64,000 bases of DNA from Chlamydiales bacterium. Its GTDB lineage: Bacteria > Chlamydiota > Chlamydiia > Chlamydiales > JARBTQ01. The stretch spans positions 62,001-126,000 of the forward strand of contig JARBTQ010000003.1 of the NCBI GenBank assembly GCA_029240075.1, read 5' to 3'. The notes beneath the pieces were generated by a model. That model saw nothing but the letters and a program-made list of their open reading frames with translations. It was not told where the DNA came from and searched no databases. This document shows positions 59,548 to 64,000 of this stretch, piece by piece. The translations under genes were made by a program, and so were the position numbers. Position 1 is the first letter of the stretch. Each line of letters opens with the position of its first letter.

Positions 59548-60861
59548 ATGAATAATACCGTTGATAGGAATGTACAAGAATTAGAAAGATTGAGAAATGA
59601 GTGGAGTATTTTTGCAGATTCTAATATTAAGCTTGGTACCAAAATACATGCTACCTGGAAAGGACGAGAAATCATACGTGTTGCCACAAAACAACCCCCA
59701 GCAACGTATCAAATTGCCTTATTAAAAACAGGGCAGTGGTGGACTGGAGCAAATACGATAGAAGCTGCAGCTAAACTTGGAGATGATTTGATAAAATTCA
59801 GTCAACAGACTAAGCAAGTTTTTGATCAAATTTTTGTTAACATTCGAGAGACCTCTAATAATGACAAAAATAATGATGAAACTAAAGGGCTATCCCAAAA
59901 ATCTTTATTAGATCAAGCTCTAAAAACATTCACAGTGTTTTCTCAAGCCCGAAGCAACCTCTCTCTATTACAGCAAACATGCCTTTTAAGTGATGAAAAA
60001 CAATCTCCTTTAGCACAGGCTTATTTTAAAGCCTATGAGAATGCCATTCAGCAAGTGGAAGGGGATTTTGCAATTATTTCTCAATTATATAAGCAGCTAC
60101 GGGAAAAAGAAATAATTATTAATTCTAATTTCAACATGGGCACTAAATTAAAGCTCTATTATGATTTTTTGAGTCAAGATATAGAGACAGTAACGCAGCT
60201 CACTTCGGAGCAATGTGCAAAATTAATGTATCCTCTTGAAGAGTTTTTATCAGCTATCAATAATTTACATAAATTTATTGACGAAAGAGCTCTAGTTTTT
60301 CGTCACTATGATGATAATAGCTTAATACAACTTGATCAACGTACTATTTTAGATATTGAAGGTTGCTATAGGCTTGCATCTATATTAGACACATTTAAAG
60401 ACTCTTTATCTTTTTTGAGCCAAATAAAAGAGCAGCTCAAGAATGATCCTTCTGCTACGCATCTAATTGCATTTGCTAAAGAATTGCTTCGAGTGATTAA
60501 CAGTTCCGAAGGGGGAGCATTAATTACAAGTTTAACAGCTATTGGTTCTAATGGAAGTACAAAAGCAACACAAGCCAGAACTCAAATACTAAGATTGCCT
60601 TTATACAAAGAGGATAAAGCAAACCAGAAACTCGGATTTAAAAATGGTGATGCTAGTTGGCAAGAAATAGCTATTCAATATGCTACTAGCAGGTTATGGA
60701 TGCCTTTAAAAGAGATACTGAATGTTCTATGTGATTTTAAAGCTCCAAAAGAATGCGTTCACTCTTTGCTAAAAGTCTTGGAGCAGCTTTATTTAGTAGC
60801 AGAAGTAGCACAACAACTTAGTCCTTCTCAGCAACAGCAATCAGGTTGGAAGTTTTGGTAA
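59548..60861 (+). CDS. Hypothetical, mostly alpha-helical protein
   Basis: 437-aa uninterrupted ORF; no recognised motif. Confidence 0.6.
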   Translation: MNNTVDRNVQELERLRNEWSIFADSNIKLGTKIHATWKGREIIRVATKQPPATYQIALLKTGQWWTGANTIEAAAKLGDDLIKFSQQTKQVFDQIFVNIRETSNNDKNNDETKGLSQKSLLDQALKTFTVFSQARSNLSLLQQTCLLSDEKQSPLAQAYFKAYENAIQQVEGDFAIISQLYKQLREKEIIINSNFNMGTKLKLYYDFLSQDIETVTQLTSEQCAKLMYPLEEFLSAINNLHKFIDERALVFRHYDDNSLIQLDQRTILDIEGCYRLASILDTFKDSLSFLSQIKEQLKNDPSATHLIAFAKELLRVINSSEGGALITSLTAIGSNGSTKATQARTQILRLPLYKEDKANQKLGFKNGDASWQEIAIQYATSRLWMPLKEILNVLCDFKAPKECVHSLLKVLEQLYLVAEVAQQLSPSQQQQSGWKFW

Positions 60862-61004
60862 TACTAATTTACATATGAGGAGTTTTCTAACCTGAAGGCT
60901 TGTTTGAGGTGTTTGCTGCTAATAAACTTCTGAAATTACTTTGATGAGATAAATTGGAATTTCAGATGGGTCCTACCTGTGGAAGCCAACTAAATATTGG
61001 ATGA

Positions 61005-61112
61005 ATGCAAAATCTTCCAATATTTAGTATACTGAGCGCGGGCTATTTGACCGTTTTCTTCTACTGGTGGAAAAAAGGTAAACCTAGCCGCGCATTGTAT
61101 AACTGCAAATAA
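61005..61112 (+). other. Short ORF MQNLPIFSILSAGYLTVFFYWWKKGKPSRALYNCK, related to the 12.3 kb split ORF
   Basis: About 65-nt nucleotide similarity to 12345-12410 (GAGCGCGG..TTGACCGTTTT..GGAAAAAAGGTAAACCTAGCCGCG). Confidence 0.4.
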
Positions 61113-61446
61113 AATCACGAGGTATAGCTCTAATAATTATCAATTTTAATGAAATAAATATAGAAAGTAATTTAACATCAAAATAATCAGCTAAATATTT
61201 AAATAAATTTCTTGTAAAATGATATACAATTGGTTAGATCTATCTTTCTTCTGCTAACAGGAAAAATGATTAAATTATCCAGGCTCTGTATAAAAATATT
61301 CCTTTTTAATCAAAGTTAGTATAGCATCATTTCGTTAACTATGGTTAAGTTTTTACATCTTATAAAATTTCAAATAATTTTTAGAAAGAATATATAGAGT
61401 AAAGCTTTAAGAGCCATTGTAACAATATAATAATAAGGGTAAAGAG

Positions 61447-63069
61447 ATGACTTTTAGATGCTTAAATGCTGTTACAGCATTTTTTCGACCGTCTAGCAGC
61501 AGTGAGCCTAGATCAAATAGTAATTTGGATAGGGAGCATGCTCTCAATAATCAGAAAGAATTCTCTATTATGCAAAAGACTAGTCAAGTTGCTGAGACAA
61601 CTTTGAAAGAGTCGATAGCTAGTAGATTAAGCCATTCATTTGGATTACATAAATTGGCAAATGTTGCTAATTCTATTACTGGACGGTATAAGGCTTACCA
61701 AGGGTTTGGTAGAGTTGAGAATGCAATCACCAAGGAAAATAATCTTGAAACTCTCTCCAGTTTAGGTGGAGTACAGAAGAATTTAAATACTACCTTTTCA
61801 AGTATTGATTCTATGCATTTGAGTGTTGAAGCTTTCACGAAACGCATGAGCGCAGCCGGTGGGCAATATTTTGATATAGAAACAAATGGGGATGAAAAAG
61901 CCATTTCCGGGTTAGTTTTTTCTGAAGAAAATGGCAAAAAGTTTCTCCATGCCATGGAGCAAGCTGGAATGTATGGTGATGCTTCCACAGATTGGAAGTC
62001 CATATCTCATAACGGTCAACTATTTATAGTGCCTAGTAGTAGTAAAAATAGTTTGGAAAAACAGCTAAAATACTTCTCAAATAATCTGAATATAACTTAT
62101 CGCAACGTAGCTAGCCAAAGTACACAGTCCACTGTCATATTATGTCAAGGTATTAGAGGGCGTTATGCGGGGAACGTGGCTATGCAAGAAGCTGGTAATT
62201 TCCTTCTTCAAGGAATGAATGTAATGCTTTTTGACTATCGTGGGACAGGTGACAGTAAAGGCTTTATTTCTGAAAATGGAATAGATCAAGATTTAGAAAA
62301 GATTTATACATTTTTAAAGCAGGAAAAAAAGATTCCCGATGAAAAAATGCTTATTAAAGGGGAATGTTTTGGAGCTGGACCGGCTACTAGATTTGCTCGT
62401 ACTCACAAAGGTGTTAACTTGTTCATCAGTCAAGCTCCTTCTAATTTGCAAGTGTTAGCTCATGAGCAGATTGAAAAGGATGCTGGCACAGACCAAAAAA
62501 CATGGTGGACTGCGGCTAAAAGGTTTTTATTCGATAGAGTAGGTTTTAGCTATAACATTGCAGAAGATCTAAAGCAAGTACAGGGTCATGTAGCCATGGC
62601 TGTTAATCATTCTGATGAAGAAGTTGATAACACACATGACGACTTAAATCGTAAAAGTTTGCGAGAAAATTCAAATCTTAATGATAGAGTAGTCCAAGAA
62701 ATTGCTCTTTATGGCATTGAGCATGGTGAACGTTTTAATAAGATAGGTAATCAAGAGCGTTGTTTTTCTGCTGAAAAATGTATAGCTAGGACTATGCTAA
62801 ATACAACTAAAGCTCAAAGGGAACAGTTAGAAAATCGTTTTGCCAATGCACAGACAACTCATTTTTTAGAAAAGGCAAATCTGAAACAAGAAAAGGATCT
62901 TTTTACTGATCGGCAAGATGTTAGCATCACAAAAAGGAAGCCTGAAGCATTTATTGACTATTTAGCACCAGTCAAAGCTAAACAGATTGACAAATTAGCA
63001 GAGTCTTTCGAGTTAATGCAGATTAGTCAAATACCGAATCCGCTATCTATATCATCTCCTGCAGCTTAA
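61447..63069 (+). CDS. Alpha/beta-hydrolase-fold protein with Cys nucleophile elbow (candidate effector)
   Basis: VILCQGIRGRYAGN, MLFDYRGTGDSKG, IKGECFGAGPATRFA, IEHGERFN; low-complexity Ser-rich N-terminus. Confidence 0.7.
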   Translation: MTFRCLNAVTAFFRPSSSSEPRSNSNLDREHALNNQKEFSIMQKTSQVAETTLKESIASRLSHSFGLHKLANVANSITGRYKAYQGFGRVENAITKENNLETLSSLGGVQKNLNTTFSSIDSMHLSVEAFTKRMSAAGGQYFDIETNGDEKAISGLVFSEENGKKFLHAMEQAGMYGDASTDWKSISHNGQLFIVPSSSKNSLEKQLKYFSNNLNITYRNVASQSTQSTVILCQGIRGRYAGNVAMQEAGNFLLQGMNVMLFDYRGTGDSKGFISENGIDQDLEKIYTFLKQEKKIPDEKMLIKGECFGAGPATRFARTHKGVNLFISQAPSNLQVLAHEQIEKDAGTDQKTWWTAAKRFLFDRVGFSYNIAEDLKQVQGHVAMAVNHSDEEVDNTHDDLNRKSLRENSNLNDRVVQEIALYGIEHGERFNKIGNQERCFSAEKCIARTMLNTTKAQREQLENRFANAQTTHFLEKANLKQEKDLFTDRQDVSITKRKPEAFIDYLAPVKAKQIDKLAESFELMQISQIPNPLSISSPAA

Positions 63070-63090
63070 ATTTTTTGAGCTGACATTTTG

Positions 63091-63119
63091 AGCCTCTCTC
63101 AATCATGTAGTGAGAGGCT
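63091..63119 (+). terminator. Intrinsic terminator after the 61447 CDS
   Basis: AGCCTCTC..GAGAGGCT stem followed by TCTTATTTT. Confidence 0.65.
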
Positions 63120-63375
63120 TCTTATTTTACAATGTTACTGTTACTCATGAAGAAAAACATATAAAGGCAGAACATTAAAATATTTTAGAAAATTTTATGC
63201 TTAGTAGCGCAGGTAACATAATATATAACCGTGCTAAGCATCCTAATCTTTCTCTAAATATACGTGCTCTTTAGAGTACAAAAATATATTTATTTAAGTG
63301 CTGAATATATTGGAATTGTTATTAAGTAATCTAATAAATCGTTAATAAATAAAATAAATTAAGGTTAATATATCT

Positions 63376-64000
63376 ATGAATAATAATGACATTGCAAGCT
63401 CGATGATCAATTGGCAACTTACAGACAACCTAGCAACTGCACAATATGGACCCTCAAAAAATACTTCAACTTCAGAAGAAAATATTTTTCAATCAACCCA
63501 TTTTGAAAAATTTTTAAATGCTCAAGTAATTAAAGATGGTGAAATTGAATGTCATTCAGTAGTCAGATACATAGAGACAACTTATGGATCTCGCTTGGCT
63601 GAACAAATAAGCAAAGCCTATTTCCAAGATATGGAATACATTGACATTTCCATGAGTAAACTCATATTTCCAGCAGTCGCAGCTAAAACAACTAAAGCTG
63701 ATTTGAAAGAGCTGCATGAAGATATCCGAATGAATACTAATAATTTTGCCTGTAAATCTGCATTAACTGAAGACCAACAATGGGTCCTAAGATATAAAGA
63801 ATTTAACGCCCTTACTAATACTGAAATAAGCTGGCTTTTACAAGCTTTCCGCCCTACTATTATAGAAAATAGTACCCATGCTAAAGCTGATATAGACAAT
63901 GGTAGCAATGCTAAAACGGAACTGTTTGGTCTAAGGTTGTTCCCTAATCTAGAAGCTCCTCAAGTTAAAAGTAATGTAGAGTTGTATAATGACTTGGCCA
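63376..64000 (+). CDS. Hypothetical protein, 3'-truncated by the window edge
   Basis: ATG at 63376; 208 codons with no stop to the window end (MNNNDIASSMINWQLTDNLATAQYGPS..); not in the track because incomplete. Confidence 0.6.
   Translation, partial: MNNNDIASSMINWQLTDNLATAQYGPSKNTSTSEENIFQSTHFEKFLNAQVIKDGEIECHSVVRYIETTYGSRLAEQISKAYFQDMEYIDISMSKLIFPAVAAKTTKADLKELHEDIRMNTNNFACKSALTEDQQWVLRYKEFNALTNTEISWLLQAFRPTIIENSTHAKADIDNGSNAKTELFGLRLFPNLEAPQVKSNVELYNDLA

Noticed and set aside
63618-63908. 96-aa reverse ORF near the right edge
   Set aside because: Antisense to an open + frame starting at 63376 that runs off the window
1-64000. CRISPR arrays, tRNA or rRNA genes, prophage, toxin-antitoxin modules
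   Set aside because: Looked for regularly spaced repeats, GGTTCRA-type T-arms and phage or TA motifs; none convincing by eye, although a tRNAscan/CRISPR finder run would be decisive

Overview
A 64 kb AT-rich chromosomal window that reads as a Parachlamydiaceae-type (environmental Chlamydiae) genome. This assignment is inferred from an NTT ATP/ADP translocase, F-box/ankyrin/LRR proteins, a futalosine-type nucleosidase and the ribosomal gene order. The backbone holds metabolic and envelope genes (ribBA, gltX, kdsC, dapA, truA, murJ, pal), a long S10/spc/alpha ribosomal-protein cluster (rplC to rplQ, about 31.9-45.35 kb) and a tetR/adaptor/RND efflux operon. Accessory parts include one IS1-like element that truncates a PEP/pyruvate-binding-domain gene, several eukaryote-like candidate effectors, and short palindromic repeats. 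Observations most worth following up: (i) three split ORFs broken at A6 tracts, one a perfectly phased A_AAA_AAG -1 slippery site, with a related short ORF 49 kb away that reads through in one frame; (ii) a plant-plastid UGP3-like nucleotidyltransferase; (iii) a locus of F-box/LRR, CHASE2-adenylate cyclase, F-box/ankyrin and Inc-like genes; (iv) tandem SLC1-type transporters that both carry NMNGT instead of NMDGT; (v) a secreted-looking alpha/beta hydrolase with Cys at the nucleophile elbow; (vi) a 36-aa membrane microprotein coupled by TAATG to an ankyrin gene; (vii) a 500-bp terminator-bearing gap splitting rpsQ from rplN. All family calls come from reading motifs; no database search was run.
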